The notes under the pieces are model-generated. The model saw only the letters and a program-made list of their open reading frames with translations, was not told the origin of the DNA and searched no databases. DNA of 64,000 nt from Burkholderia sp. WP9 (GTDB lineage: Bacteria; Pseudomonadota; Gammaproteobacteria; Burkholderiales; Burkholderiaceae). Both the position numbers and the translations under genes were made by a program. Shown one piece after another: positions 39,092-48,155 of the stretch; within the stretch, counting starts at the first letter, position 1, and the number at the start of each line of letters is the position of its first letter. Where the stretch lies: the NCBI RefSeq assembly GCF_900104795.1, contig NZ_FNTG01000001.1, forward strand, positions 4,402,001 to 4,466,000, read 5' to 3'.

Positions 39092-40087
39092 TTAGACGCC
39101 GCGAAATTCTCTTCGCCATGCGGACGGCGACGTACGAAACGTCTCCGCGAAATGTTGCCTTAGCGACGCGGTCGAGCCGAAGCCCGCGATTCCCGCGATC
39201 GCTTCCACCGACTCATCGGTCCCTTCCAGCAGTTGCTGCGCGCGTGCGAGCCGCTGCGCCAGCAGCCATGCGCCCACGGTCGTGCCGGTGGCGAGCCGGA
39301 AGCGTCGCGTGAAAGTGCGGCGGCTCATCAGCGCGCGCCCGGCCAGCGAGTCGAGCGTGTGCGGCAATGCCAGATTGCCGCTGACCCAGTCGAGCAGGCC
39401 CGACAGCCGGTCGCCGCGCACATTCGGCGGCATGGGCTGCTGAACGTATTGCGCCTGGCCGCCTTGCCGATGCGGCGGCACCACCAGCCGCCGCGCCACA
39501 TGATTGGCCACTTGCGCGCCGCACATCTTGCGCATCACGTGCAGACAGCAGTCGAGACCGGCGGCGGTGCCGGCCGAGGTCAGCACGTTGCCGTCGTCGA
39601 CATAGAGCACGTTGGGGTCGAGGCGCACGCGCGGATAGCGGCGCGCGAAGTCGTCGGCCCATGCCCAGTGCGTCGAGGCCGGCCGCTCGTCGAGGATGCC
39701 GGCGGCCGCCAGCACGAATGCGCCGAGACACAGCCCGACCAGTTGTGCGCCGCGCGCATGGGCGGCGCGCAGCGCATCGAGCAGCGCGGCCGGTGGCGTT
39801 TCGGCTGGGTCGCGCCAGCTCGGCACGATGATCGTGCCGGCATCGGCCAGCGCTTCGAGTCCATGCGTGACGCCGATCGAAAAGCCGGCCGTGGTGGTCA
39901 GCGCGCCCGTTTCGGCGGCGCAGACGCGGAAGTCGAACTCCGGCACGCCGCCGCCGCTGCGGTCCTCGCCGAACACTACGCACGGCACCGAGAGGTGGAA
40001 CGGACTGATGCGGTCGAAGGCGACCACCGCGACGACGTGCCGGGGCGCTGCGCCGTGCGTCGCGGCAGAAGAAACGGGCGTGGCCAT
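39092..40087 (-). CDS. GlxA-family transcriptional regulator (DJ-1/PfpI + AraC HTH)
   Basis: The 331-residue regulator combines an N-terminal amidotransferase-like DJ-1/PfpI domain (about residues 15-190; C120 in the nucleophile elbow VGLCLGAF) with a C-terminal AraC-type double helix-turn-helix (about 230-330, with MSRRTFTRRFRLATGTTVGAW and AIAGIAGFGSTASLRQHFAE). Relatives control quaternary-amine, arginine or amidase genes. It is divergent from the isochorismatase-like gene (182 bases between starts), which is therefore a likely target. The effector is unknown. Confidence 0.9.
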   Translation of the reverse strand: MATPVSSAATHGAAPRHVVAVVAFDRISPFHLSVPCVVFGEDRSGGGVPEFDFRVCAAETGALTTTAGFSIGVTHGLEALADAGTIIVPSWRDPAETPPAALLDALRAAHARGAQLVGLCLGAFVLAAAGILDERPASTHWAWADDFARRYPRVRLDPNVLYVDDGNVLTSAGTAAGLDCCLHVMRKMCGAQVANHVARRLVVPPHRQGGQAQYVQQPMPPNVRGDRLSGLLDWVSGNLALPHTLDSLAGRALMSRRTFTRRFRLATGTTVGAWLLAQRLARAQQLLEGTDESVEAIAGIAGFGSTASLRQHFAETFRTSPSAWRREFRGV

Positions 40088-40269
40088 CAGTCACCTCGTG
40101 AAATCCGACGATGACCCGATTCTAGCGAATCTTGTCATTCGGGTCGCTGTCGCGACGTGGGCGGCGGGGGAACAATGCAGTTATCGCCGCGGCTCGTTCT
40201 CAGGCCAACCCCGACCGGATCAGTCTGCGCGGCGCCAACCATCCCTTTACCCGACCGAGGAGTCTTGCC

Positions 40270-40905
40270 ATGACCGCCACACCGCGCCGCGCGCTGATCG
40301 TCATCGATGTGCAGAACGAATACGTGAGCGGCGATCTGCCGATCGAATACCCGGACGTGCAAAGCTCGCTCGCCAACATTGGCCGTGCAATGGATGCGGC
40401 GCGCGCCGCGGGCGTGCCGGTCGTTGTCGTGCAGAATCTGGCGCCGGCCAGCTCGCCGTTATTCGCGCGTGGCAGCAGCGGGGCGGAACTGCATCCAGTG
40501 GTGGGCGAGCGGGCTCGCGATCATTACGTGGAGAAGTCCCTGCCGAGCGCCTTTACCGGCACCGATCTCGCCGACTGGCTCGCCACGCGTCAAATCGACA
40601 CGCTGACGGTCACGGGCTATATGACGCACAACTGCGACGCGTCGACCATCAACCACGCGGTTCACGCCGGGCTCGCCGTCGAGTTTCTGCACGACGCGAC
40701 GGGCTCGGTGCCGTATGAAAACAGCGCGGGTTTCGCCAGCGCGCAGGAGATTCACCGGGTATTCAGCGTGGTGCTGCAGTCGCGCTTCGCGGCGGTGGCG
40801 AGCACGGACGAGTGGATCGGGGCAGTGGAAGGCGGGGCAGCGCTCCCGCGCGGCAATATCTATGCGTCGAATCAGCAGGCCCGGGCCAGGCGGGCCGCGG
40901 CGTAA
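40270..40905 (+). CDS. Isochorismatase-family cysteine hydrolase
   Basis: The 211-residue protein has the catalytic triad of the isochorismatase-like amidohydrolases: D13 (VIDVQNEY), K89 (YVEKSLPSAF) and C122 (YMTHNCDAST). The family includes nicotinamidases, N-carbamoylsarcosine amidases and ureidoacrylate hydrolases; the Gly-Tyr-Met-Thr-His-Asn-Cys context does not settle which. GAGG 7 bases before the ATG supports the start. The GlxA-type regulator is transcribed in the opposite direction and probably controls it. Confidence 0.88.
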   Translation: MTATPRRALIVIDVQNEYVSGDLPIEYPDVQSSLANIGRAMDAARAAGVPVVVVQNLAPASSPLFARGSSGAELHPVVGERARDHYVEKSLPSAFTGTDLADWLATRQIDTLTVTGYMTHNCDASTINHAVHAGLAVEFLHDATGSVPYENSAGFASAQEIHRVFSVVLQSRFAAVASTDEWIGAVEGGAALPRGNIYASNQQARARRAAA

Positions 40906-41565
40906 CTAAGCGCCGGCTGTTCGCCGCGCATGCCCGTTGCGCAACGCCGGGCTCAGCTTCAGCGCGTCGAACATGCCTTCAACCATCTGTACGGCGTGGG
41001 CGCCGAAATCCGTGGCGTCGGGCAGGAACAGCATGTCGCGCAGCGAACCGCTGACAAACGCGTGCACCATCGCCGCCGCCAGCTTCGTATCCAGATCCGC
41101 GGGCATTTGCCCCTTGGAGATGGCGTTGCGCAGACCGCCTTCGATTTTCGTGAGCCCTTCGCGCATATTGGTCTGATAGCGGACCATTACCGGGCCCATT
41201 TCCTCGACCAGCTCGCATTTCAGAAACAGGATGTCGAACACGCGTCGGCGACGCGGATCGTTAGCCGTGTCGCGCAGGCAGACCTTGCAGATTTCCATCA
41301 GGCGCCCGAGCGGATCGGGCTCGTTGGGGTCGAGCGAGGCGGCTTTGAGTTCATCCAGCGGCAGCAGCACGCGGTCGAACATCTCCGTAAACAGATCGCT
41401 CTTGTGGGCGAAGTGCCAGTAAATCGCGCCGCGCGTAACGCCGGCAGCCTGCGCGATGTCGGCGAGCGACGTACGCGAAACACCCTTCTCGAAAAAAACG
41501 CGCTCGGCGGCGTCGAGAATGCTATTGCGCGTCTCCAGCGCCTCTTCTTTGGTTCTTCGGACCAT
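40906..41565 (-). CDS. TetR-family repressor of the RND efflux operon (AcrR/BpeR/TtgR type)
   Basis: The 219-residue repressor starts MVRRTKEEALETRNSILDAA, the standard opening of AcrR/TtgR/BpeR regulators. Its helix-turn-helix (about residues 30-55, SLADIAQAAGVTRGAIYWHF) is nearly identical to theirs, and the C-terminal drug-binding domain (70-210) is more variable. I chose the ATG at 41565; the frame runs open to 41781 with non-family sequence that covers the operator. It is divergent from the RND operon and should bind the palindrome at 41701-41724. Drug-like ligands are expected to release it. The exact ortholog name (bpeR, amrR) is not certain. Confidence 0.92.
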   Translation of the reverse strand: MVRRTKEEALETRNSILDAAERVFFEKGVSRTSLADIAQAAGVTRGAIYWHFAHKSDLFTEMFDRVLLPLDELKAASLDPNEPDPLGRLMEICKVCLRDTANDPRRRRVFDILFLKCELVEEMGPVMVRYQTNMREGLTKIEGGLRNAISKGQMPADLDTKLAAAMVHAFVSGSLRDMLFLPDATDFGAHAVQMVEGMFDALKLSPALRNGHARRTAGA

Positions 41566-41698
41566 ATTGGAATGACCTGCCCTGATTGTGGGGTTTTCCC
41601 GGGCACTTTTAAGTGCGCCCGATGACAATCTGACTACGCCTGAGCGAATTGTGAAGCGATCTTGCGAGCCCCCCGCCCGCAAGAGATGTAAACGCACT

Positions 41699-41728
41699 TT
41701 TACATGCATTCGTGAATGTATATATAAT
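41699..41728 (+). promoter_or_regulatory. RND operon promoter overlapped by AcrR-type operator
   Basis: TTTACA (41699-41704) and a perfect TATAAT (41723-41728) with an 18-base spacer form a sigma-70 promoter pointing to the efflux genes. Between them lies a 24-base inverted repeat: left half TACATGCATTC (41701-41711), GT, right half GAATGTATATA (41714-41724). From memory of the E. coli AcrR operator it matches at about 20 of 24 positions. Repressor bound here would block RNA polymerase. Confidence 0.8.
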
Positions 41729-41997
41729 AGCATCCCACGATCGGATAGCCCAAGCCGTGACGACACGTTAATATCCGTCACTGTTGCCTTTCAAAACGCT
41801 CTTTGCGCCGTGCCGGAATGGGCGGCGCCGTGCGGCATTTCCCCGGTATGGCGCATTTCGTTGAGGATGCCCAGCAGGTTCGGTTTGCGTGCATGGGGCA
41901 TCCGGTCAGCGTCGCGAGACGCATGTGTGCGCAACCGTCCCCGGCGTAGGGATGCACGCACTTTTTCATTCTCTCAGTCTTAGACAGAGGTCGCTCC
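41729..41997 (+). other. Long 5' leader of the RND operon
   Basis: About 260 bases separate the predicted transcription start from the adaptor-gene ATG. The stretch has GC-rich coding-like composition. It contains a 43-codon plus-strand frame (41818-41949) and a 36-codon minus-strand frame (41791-41901), of which the second reads more like protein. I see no clear riboswitch or attenuator. Confidence 0.4.
41791..41901 (-). CDS. Candidate 36-residue small ORF antisense to the RND leader
   Basis: Starting at the ATG at 41901, the minus strand encodes MPHARKPNLLGILNEMRHTG and 16 further residues ending in AQRAF, then a stop. Codon third positions are mostly G or C, as in real genes here, although that is also expected of antisense frames. 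No strong ribosome-binding site precedes it (GACCGG only). It would lie upstream of the tetR-type repressor on the same strand. It is a weak candidate. Confidence 0.25.
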   Translation of the reverse strand: MPHARKPNLLGILNEMRHTGEMPHGAAHSGTAQRAF

Positions 41998-43230
41998 ATG
42001 CGCGTCGAACGGGTTCCATTCCGCTTAATCAGTGCCGCGACGGCTGCCGTATTGCTGGCAGCGTGCGGGCCAAAACAATCTGCGCCGCCGCCACAAACGC
42101 CCGAAGTCGGCGTTGTCACTGTCCAGCCGACGGCCGTGCCCGTCGTCACCGAGTTGCCTGGCCGCACGAGCGCCTTCCTCGTCGCGCAAGTGCGCGCACG
42201 GGTCGACGGCATCGTGCTGCGCCGCGAGTTCACGGAAGGCAGCCAGGTCAAAGCGGGTCAGCGTCTGTACAAGATCGATCCGGCGCCGTACATCGCCACG
42301 CTGAACAACGCCAAGGCAACGCTCGCGAAGGCGCAGGCCAACCTCGTGTCCACCACCGCGCAGGCCAATCGCTACAAGGTGCTGGTTGCCGCCAACGCGG
42401 TCAGCAAGCAGGACTACGACAACGCGGTGGCCTCGGAAGGCCAGGCCGCGGCAGACGTGGCCGCGGGCAAGGCGGCGGTCGACACGGCGCAGATCAATCT
42501 GGGCTACACGGACGTCGTGTCGCCGGTGAGCGGCCAGGTCGGCATCTCGCAAGTCACGCCGGGCGCTTACGTGCAAGCGAGCGCCGCCACGCTGCTGGCC
42601 ACCGTGCAGACACTCGACCCGGTGTACGTGGATCTGACCCAATCGAGCCTCGACGGCCTGAAGCTGCGCCGCGAGATGCAGGAAGGCCGTCTGAAGACGA
42701 GCGGTCCGGACGCCGCCAAGGTGTCGCTGATTCTCGAAGACGGCCGCACCTATTCGGAAAAGGGCAAGCTGCAGTTCACCGACGTGACCGTCGACCAGGG
42801 CACCGGTTCAGTCACCGTGCGCGCGATCTTCAAGAACGCTGACAAGGTGCTGCTGCCGGGCATGTTCGTGCGCGCGCGCATCGAAGAAGGTGTCAACGAC
42901 CACGCGCTCGTCGTGCCGCAAGTCGGCGTGACGCACGATCAGAAGGGGCAGCCGACCGCGCTGGTCGTCGGTAACGACAACAAGGTCGTGTTGCGGCAGT
43001 TGACTACGTCGGGCACTTACGGTTCGAACTGGGTGGTCGAAAGCGGCCTGAATCCGGGTGACCGCGTGATCGTGCAGGGCACCGACAAGGCGAAGCCCGG
43101 CATGCAGGTCAAGACCGTCGCCGCGCAACTTCCCGCCACACCCGCTTCCGACGCCTCCGCTCAGGGCGCGCCGGCCGCCAGCGGTGCTGCGCAGACGGCA
43201 CAACCTGCCTCCGCCGCATCGGGCGCGTAA
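41998..43230 (+). CDS. RND efflux periplasmic adaptor (AcrA/BpeA/TtgA-like)
   Basis: The 410-residue membrane-fusion protein links the inner-membrane pump to the outer-membrane channel. Its signal ends in a lipobox with C23 (VLLAAC), so it is a periplasmic lipoprotein. Domains follow the AcrA order: beta-barrel/lipoyl start with VTELPGRTSAFLVAQVRARV, a coiled-coil hairpin (about residues 100-165, with NNAKATLAKAQANL), the lipoyl return VSPVSGQVGIS, the barrel and the membrane-proximal domain. The tail after about 385 is Ala/Pro/Ser-rich. It is first in a three-gene operon under the AcrR-type operator. Confidence 0.95.
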   Translation: MRVERVPFRLISAATAAVLLAACGPKQSAPPPQTPEVGVVTVQPTAVPVVTELPGRTSAFLVAQVRARVDGIVLRREFTEGSQVKAGQRLYKIDPAPYIATLNNAKATLAKAQANLVSTTAQANRYKVLVAANAVSKQDYDNAVASEGQAAADVAAGKAAVDTAQINLGYTDVVSPVSGQVGISQVTPGAYVQASAATLLATVQTLDPVYVDLTQSSLDGLKLRREMQEGRLKTSGPDAAKVSLILEDGRTYSEKGKLQFTDVTVDQGTGSVTVRAIFKNADKVLLPGMFVRARIEEGVNDHALVVPQVGVTHDQKGQPTALVVGNDNKVVLRQLTTSGTYGSNWVVESGLNPGDRVIVQGTDKAKPGMQVKTVAAQLPATPASDASAQGAPAASGAAQTAQPASAASGA

Positions 43231-43248
43231 TAACAGGGAGCCCGCCTC

Positions 43249-46200
43249 ATGGCAAAGTTCTTCATTGATCGCCCGATTTTTGCATGGGTGATCGCCATCA
43301 TTCTGATGCTCGCGGGTATCGCGTCGGTCTTCACGTTGCCGATCGCGCAATACCCGACCATCGCGCCGCCGGCTGTGCAGATCAGCGCGACGTACCCGGG
43401 CGCCTCGGCGAAAACGGTGGAAAACACCGTCACGCAGGTGATCGAGCAGCAGATGAGTGGTCTCGACCACTTGCTGTACCTGTCGTCCACCTCGGACGAT
43501 TCGGGTACGGCAACCATTACGCTGACGTTCGCGGCCGGCACCAATCCTGACATTGCGCAGGTGCAGGTGCAGAACAAGCTGCAACTCGCCACGCCACTCT
43601 TGCCGCAAGCCGTGCAGCAGTTGGGCACCAAGGTCACGAAGTCGAGCAGCAGCTTCTTGCTGGTCATGGCGTTCGTGTCCGAAGACGGCAGCATGAACAA
43701 GTACGACCTGGCGAACTACGTCGCGTCGAACATTCAGGATCCGGTCAGCCGTATCGACGGCGTGGGCACGGTGACGCTGTTCGGCTCGCAGTACGCGATG
43801 CGGATCTGGCTCGACGCGAACAAGCTGACCAACTTCGGCCTCACGCCGGTGGACGTGGAAACCGCGTTGACGGCGCAGAACGTGCAGGTCGCGGGCGGTT
43901 CGCTCGGCGGCACGCCGTCGGTGCCGGGCCAGGTGCTGCAGGCGACCATCACGGAAGCCACGCTGCTGAATACACCTGAACAGTTCGGCAACGTGCTGCT
44001 GAAGGTGAACACGGACGGTTCGCAAGTTCGTATCAAGGACGTCGCGCGCATCGAGCTGGGTGGCGAAAACTACAACTTCGACACCAAGTACAACGGTCAG
44101 CCGACGGCAGGCTTCGGTATTCAGCTCGCAACCGGCGCGAACGCGCTGGCCACCGCCAAGGCGGTGCGCGCGAAGGTCGCCGAACTGTCGAAGTACTTCC
44201 CGCACGGTCTGGTCGTGCAGTATCCGTACGACACCACGCCGTTCGTGCGCCTGTCGATCGAGGAAGTGGTCAAGACGCTGCTCGAAGGTATCGTGCTGGT
44301 GTTCCTGGTCATGTACCTGTTCCTGCAGAACCTGCGCGCCACGCTGATCCCGACGATCGCCGTGCCGGTGGTGCTGTTGGGCACGTTCGCGATCATGGGT
44401 CTGGTGGGCTTCTCGATCAACACGCTGTCCATGTTCGGGCTCGTGCTGGCAATCGGCTTGCTGGTGGACGATGCGATCGTGGTGGTGGAAAACGTCGAGC
44501 GGGTGATGCAGGAGGAGGGCTTATCGCCTCGTGACGCCACCCGCAAGGCAATGGATCAGATTACCGGCGCGCTGGTCGGCGTGGCGCTCGTGCTGTCGGC
44601 GGTGTTCGTGCCGGTGGCGTTCTCGGGCGGTTCGGTCGGCGCCATTTACCGGCAGTTCTCGCTGACGATCGTGGCGGCGATGGTGCTGTCCGTGCTCGTC
44701 GCGTTGATTCTGACGCCGGCATTGTGCGCGACGATCCTCAAGCCGATCGAAAAGGGTCACCAAGAAAAGACCACCGGCTTCTTCGGCTGGTTCAACCGCA
44801 CCTTCAACCGGAGCCGCGACAAGTATCACTCGGGCGTGCACCACGTGATCAAGCGCTCGGGCCGTTGGCTGATCATCTATATGGTGGTGATCTTCGCGGT
44901 TGGCCTGCTGTTCGTGAAGTTGCCGAAGTCGTTCCTGCCTGACGAAGACCAGGGCACGATGTTCGTGCTGGTGCAAACGCCGTCGGGTTCGACGCAGGAA
45001 ACCACGGCGCGCGCGCTGAAGGACGTGTCCGACTACCTGCTCAATACCGAGAAGGGCATCGTCGAATCGACCTTCACCGTGAACGGTTTCAGCTTCGCCG
45101 GTCGCGGCCAGAACGCGGGTCTCGTGTTCGTGCGGATGAAGGACTACGCCGTGCGTCAGCACTCGGACCAGAAGGTGCAGGCGCTGGTGGGCCGTCTCTT
45201 CATGCACTTCGGCAGCTACAAGAACGCGCTGGTGTATCCGGTGAATCCGCCGTCGATTCCTGAACTCGGCACCGCCGCGGGCTTCGACTTCGAATTGCAG
45301 GATCGCGCGGGCGTCGGTCACGAAAAGCTGATGGAAGCACGCAATATGTTGCTGGGCATGGCGGCGAAAGATCCGACGCTGGCTCAGGTGCGTCCGAACG
45401 GCCTGAATGACACGCCGCAGTTCAAGGTGAACATCGACCACGAGAAAGCTTCGGCCCTCGGCGTGTCGCTGTCCGCGATCGACCAGACGTTCTCGATCGC
45501 GTGGGCGTCGCAGTACGTGAACAACTTCCTCGATACCGATGGCCGGATCAAGAAGGTGTATCTGCAAGGCGATGCGCCGTTCCGTATGAAACCGGAAGAC
45601 CTGAACGCGTGGTACGTACGCAATACCGCGGGTGGCATGGTGCCGTTCTCGTCGTTCGCCAGCGGCACGTGGACTTACGGTTCGCCGAAGCTGGAGCGTT
45701 ACAACGGTATTTCCGCAGTGGAAATCCAGGGCGCGGCGGCACCAGGCAAGTCGACCGGTCAGGCCATGACGGCGATGGAAGCGCTGGTGGCGAAGCTGCC
45801 GGCGGGTGTCGGCTACGAATGGACGGGTCTGTCGTTGCAGGAACGCCAGTCCGGTTCGCAGGCGCCGATTCTGTACGGCATCTCGATTCTCGTCGTGTTC
45901 CTGTGTCTCGCGGCGCTGTATGAAAGCTGGTCGATTCCGTTCTCGGTGATCATGGTGGTGCCGCTCGGCGTGATCGGCGCACTGCTGGCCGCGACGCTGC
46001 GCGGGCTCGAGAACGACGTGTTCTTCCAGGTGGGTCTGTTGACCACGGTGGGTCTGTCGGCGAAGAACGCGATTCTGATCGTGGAATTCGCCCGCGAGTT
46101 GCAGCAGGGTGAAGGCATGGGGCCGATCGAGGCGGCGCTGGAAGCAGCGCGTCTGCGGTTGCGTCCGATTCTGATGACCTCGCTCGCGTTCATTCTCGGC

Positions 46201-46458
46201 GTGATGCCGCTCGCCATCAGTAACGGCGCGGGCTCGGCCAGCCAGCACGCGATCGGTACCGGCGTGATCGGCGGGATGTTGACGGCGACCTTCCTCGCGA
46301 TTTTCATGATCCCGATGTTCTTCGTGGTGATCCGCGCGAAATTCGGCGGTGAGAAGGAAGACCCGGATGAGGCGCTCGCACACTACAACCAGCACCATCC
46401 GCATGATCCGCAAGGTGGCGGTTCAACTGGTGAAGGCTCGGGCAAGGACGGACATTGA
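43249..46458 (+). CDS. RND multidrug efflux pump (AcrB/BpeB/TtgB-like)
   Basis: The 1069-residue HAE1-type proton-drug antiporter is full length. It starts [22 protein letters not shown]4 contains the proton-relay pair D407-D408 ([17 protein letters not shown]), TM10 holds the partner lysine K939 ([12 protein letters not shown]), and two large periplasmic loops with the porter and docking domains lie after TM1 and TM7. The C-terminal tail is polar and His/Gly-rich. It begins 18 bases after the adaptor gene and ends 1 base before the outer-membrane gene. Substrates probably include several antibiotics, as for BpeAB-OprB or TtgABC. Confidence 0.96.
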   Translation: MAKFFIDRPIFAWVIAIILMLAGIASVFTLPIAQYPTIAPPAVQISATYPGASAKTVENTVTQVIEQQMSGLDHLLYLSSTSDDSGTATITLTFAAGTNPDIAQVQVQNKLQLATPLLPQAVQQLGTKVTKSSSSFLLVMAFVSEDGSMNKYDLANYVASNIQDPVSRIDGVGTVTLFGSQYAMRIWLDANKLTNFGLTPVDVETALTAQNVQVAGGSLGGTPSVPGQVLQATITEATLLNTPEQFGNVLLKVNTDGSQVRIKDVARIELGGENYNFDTKYNGQPTAGFGIQLATGANALATAKAVRAKVAELSKYFPHGLVVQYPYDTTPFVRLSIEEVVKTLLEGIVLVFLVMYLFLQNLRATLIPTIAVPVVLLGTFAIMGLVGFSINTLSMFGLVLAIGLLVDDAIVVVENVERVMQEEGLSPRDATRKAMDQITGALVGVALVLSAVFVPVAFSGGSVGAIYRQFSLTIVAAMVLSVLVALILTPALCATILKPIEKGHQEKTTGFFGWFNRTFNRSRDKYHSGVHHVIKRSGRWLIIYMVVIFAVGLLFVKLPKSFLPDEDQGTMFVLVQTPSGSTQETTARALKDVSDYLLNTEKGIVESTFTVNGFSFAGRGQNAGLVFVRMKDYAVRQHSDQKVQALVGRLFMHFGSYKNALVYPVNPPSIPELGTAAGFDFELQDRAGVGHEKLMEARNMLLGMAAKDPTLAQVRPNGLNDTPQFKVNIDHEKASALGVSLSAIDQTFSIAWASQYVNNFLDTDGRIKKVYLQGDAPFRMKPEDLNAWYVRNTAGGMVPFSSFASGTWTYGSPKLERYNGISAVEIQGAAAPGKSTGQAMTAMEALVAKLPAGVGYEWTGLSLQERQSGSQAPILYGISILVVFLCLAALYESWSIPFSVIMVVPLGVIGALLAATLRGLENDVFFQVGLLTTVGLSAKNAILIVEFARELQQGEGMGPIEAALEAARLRLRPILMTSLAFILGVMPLAISNGAGSASQHAIGTGVIGGMLTATFLAIFMIPMFFVVIRAKFGGEKEDPDEALAHYNQHHPHDPQGGGSTGEGSGKDGH

Positions 46459-46459
46459 G

Positions 46460-48007
46460 ATGCAAAAACACTCTCTGATTGTAGTGGCGGTCGCGCTGTT
46501 CGCCGCTGGGTGCACGATGGCGCCGAAGTACGAGCGCCCCGCCGTGCCCACGACGAGCACCTTCCCGACCGGCGGCGTGTACGACACGCAGCCGGGCGCG
46601 ACCCAGCCGGGCCAGCAACAGCCCGGCGCGACCGGCGCCGCGCGCACCGCCAACGGCCAGGCCGCGGCGGATATCGGCTGGCGCGATTTCTTCGTCGATC
46701 CGCGCATGCAGCGGTTGATCGAGATCGCGCTGAAGAACAACCGCGATCTGCGCGTGTCGGTGCTGAACATGCAGGCGTCGGCGGCGCAGTTCCGGATCGT
46801 TCGCGCCGAATTGCTGCCGACGCTCGACGCTGCGGCTTCGCAAAGCAAATCGCGTACACCGAAGGACCTGTCGGTCTTCGGCCAGACGATTTCCAACTCG
46901 TACTCGGTGGGTCTGAATGCGTCGTGGGAAATCGACTTCTTCGGGCGGATTCAAAGCCTGAAGGATCAGGCGTTGGCGCAGTACCTGGCCACGGCCCAAG
47001 CCCGCAAGGCGGCGGAAATCTCGCTGGTCTCGCAGGTCGCGAACCAGTACATGACGGTGCTCGAACTCGACGATCTGTTGAAGGTTACGCAGAACACGCT
47101 GAAGACTTCGCAGGAATCGTATCGGATCGCCAAGCTGCAATTCGACAACGGTACGGGTTCGGAACTGGATCTGCGTCAGTCGCAAACGGTGGTCGAGCAG
47201 GCTTTGGCCAACCTGCAGCAGCAGCAGCGTCTGCGGGCTCAGGCGGATAACGCGCTCGTGCTGTTGCTCGGCGAGCCGTTGCCGGAGGATCTGCCGCCGG
47301 GCATGACGTTGGACAACCAGAATCTGCTCACGGACATTCCGGCAGGTCTGCCGTCCGATCTGTTGACGCGTCGTCCCGACATCATGGAGGCCGAAGAAAA
47401 TCTGCTGGCCGCCAACGCGAACATTGGCGCAGCGCGTGCCGCGTTCTTCCCGAAGGTGTCGCTGACGGGCAGCTTCGGCACGCTGAGCCCGTCGCTCGGC
47501 GGTCTGTTCAAGCCGGGTTCGGCGGCGTGGAGCTTCGCGCCGTCGATCACGCTGCCGATTTTCGAGGGCGGACAGAATCTCGCCAACCTCGATCTCGCCA
47601 ACATCCAGAAGAAAGTCCAGATTGCCACGTATGAGAAGGCGATCCAGACGGCCTTCCGCGAAGTCGCAGACGCATTGGCGGCGCGCGGCACCTACGATCA
47701 GCAGATCCAGGCGCTGGAGCGCAATACCTTTGCGGAACAACGCCGGCTGGATCTGTCGAATCTGCGCTATACGAACGGCGTCGACAGTTATCTGTCGGTG
47801 CTGACCGCGCAGACGGATCTGTATTCGTCGCAGCAGTTGCTGGTCACTGCCCGGATGGAACGTCTGCAGAACCTCGTGACGTTGTATCAGGCGCTTGGTG
47901 GCGGCTGGGTCGAGCATAACGGCGATCAGCCGCGTCCGGCCGACGCACCGGTTGACTACGGCGCAGCGAGTGCGCCGGTGGCGGCTTCGGCGGCTACGGC
48001 GGGTTAA
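46460..48007 (+). CDS. RND efflux outer-membrane channel (OprB/OprM/TtgC-like)
   Basis: The 515-residue NodT-type outer-membrane factor has a signal ending in the lipobox FAAGC with C18, followed by TMAPKYERP, a hallmark of OprM-like lipoproteins. Two repeated OEP domains (about residues 80-270 and 290-475) provide the beta-barrel and alpha-barrel hairpins; repeats such as GLNASWEIDFFGRIQ and APSITLPIFEGGQN are visible. The C-terminus is Ala-rich. It is last in the operon and is followed by a strong bidirectional terminator, so the tripartite pump is self-contained. Confidence 0.95.
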   Translation: MQKHSLIVVAVALFAAGCTMAPKYERPAVPTTSTFPTGGVYDTQPGATQPGQQQPGATGAARTANGQAAADIGWRDFFVDPRMQRLIEIALKNNRDLRVSVLNMQASAAQFRIVRAELLPTLDAAASQSKSRTPKDLSVFGQTISNSYSVGLNASWEIDFFGRIQSLKDQALAQYLATAQARKAAEISLVSQVANQYMTVLELDDLLKVTQNTLKTSQESYRIAKLQFDNGTGSELDLRQSQTVVEQALANLQQQQRLRAQADNALVLLLGEPLPEDLPPGMTLDNQNLLTDIPAGLPSDLLTRRPDIMEAEENLLAANANIGAARAAFFPKVSLTGSFGTLSPSLGGLFKPGSAAWSFAPSITLPIFEGGQNLANLDLANIQKKVQIATYEKAIQTAFREVADALAARGTYDQQIQALERNTFAEQRRLDLSNLRYTNGVDSYLSVLTAQTDLYSSQQLLVTARMERLQNLVTLYQALGGGWVEHNGDQPRPADAPVDYGAASAPVAASAATAG

Positions 48008-48074
48008 GTCTTGTAGTTTGAGGCGCGCACGGCGGTACTCTGTTTCAGCGAAACCGTCGTGCGCAGCCGGTCAT

Positions 48075-48104
48075 AAAAAAGCCACGGCATGCCGTGGCTT
48101 TTTT
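48075..48104. terminator. Bidirectional terminator between the RND operon and the NCS2 gene
   Basis: AAAAAAGCCACGGC and GCCGTGGCTTTTTT are exact inverted copies around AT, giving a 14-bp arm with A- and T-runs on both sides. It lies between two convergent genes and should stop transcription from both. Confidence 0.95.
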
Positions 48105-48155
48105 ATCCGCGGCGCTCGCGCGAAGTGGCTCGCGCGGCGCCTGATTGTGTGCCGC

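Noticed and set aside
44521..46413. 630-codon minus-strand frame opposite the RND pump
   Set aside because: It is antisense to a full-length AcrB-type gene with conserved D407/D408 and K939; its His/Arg/Gln-rich sequence has no recognisable domain.
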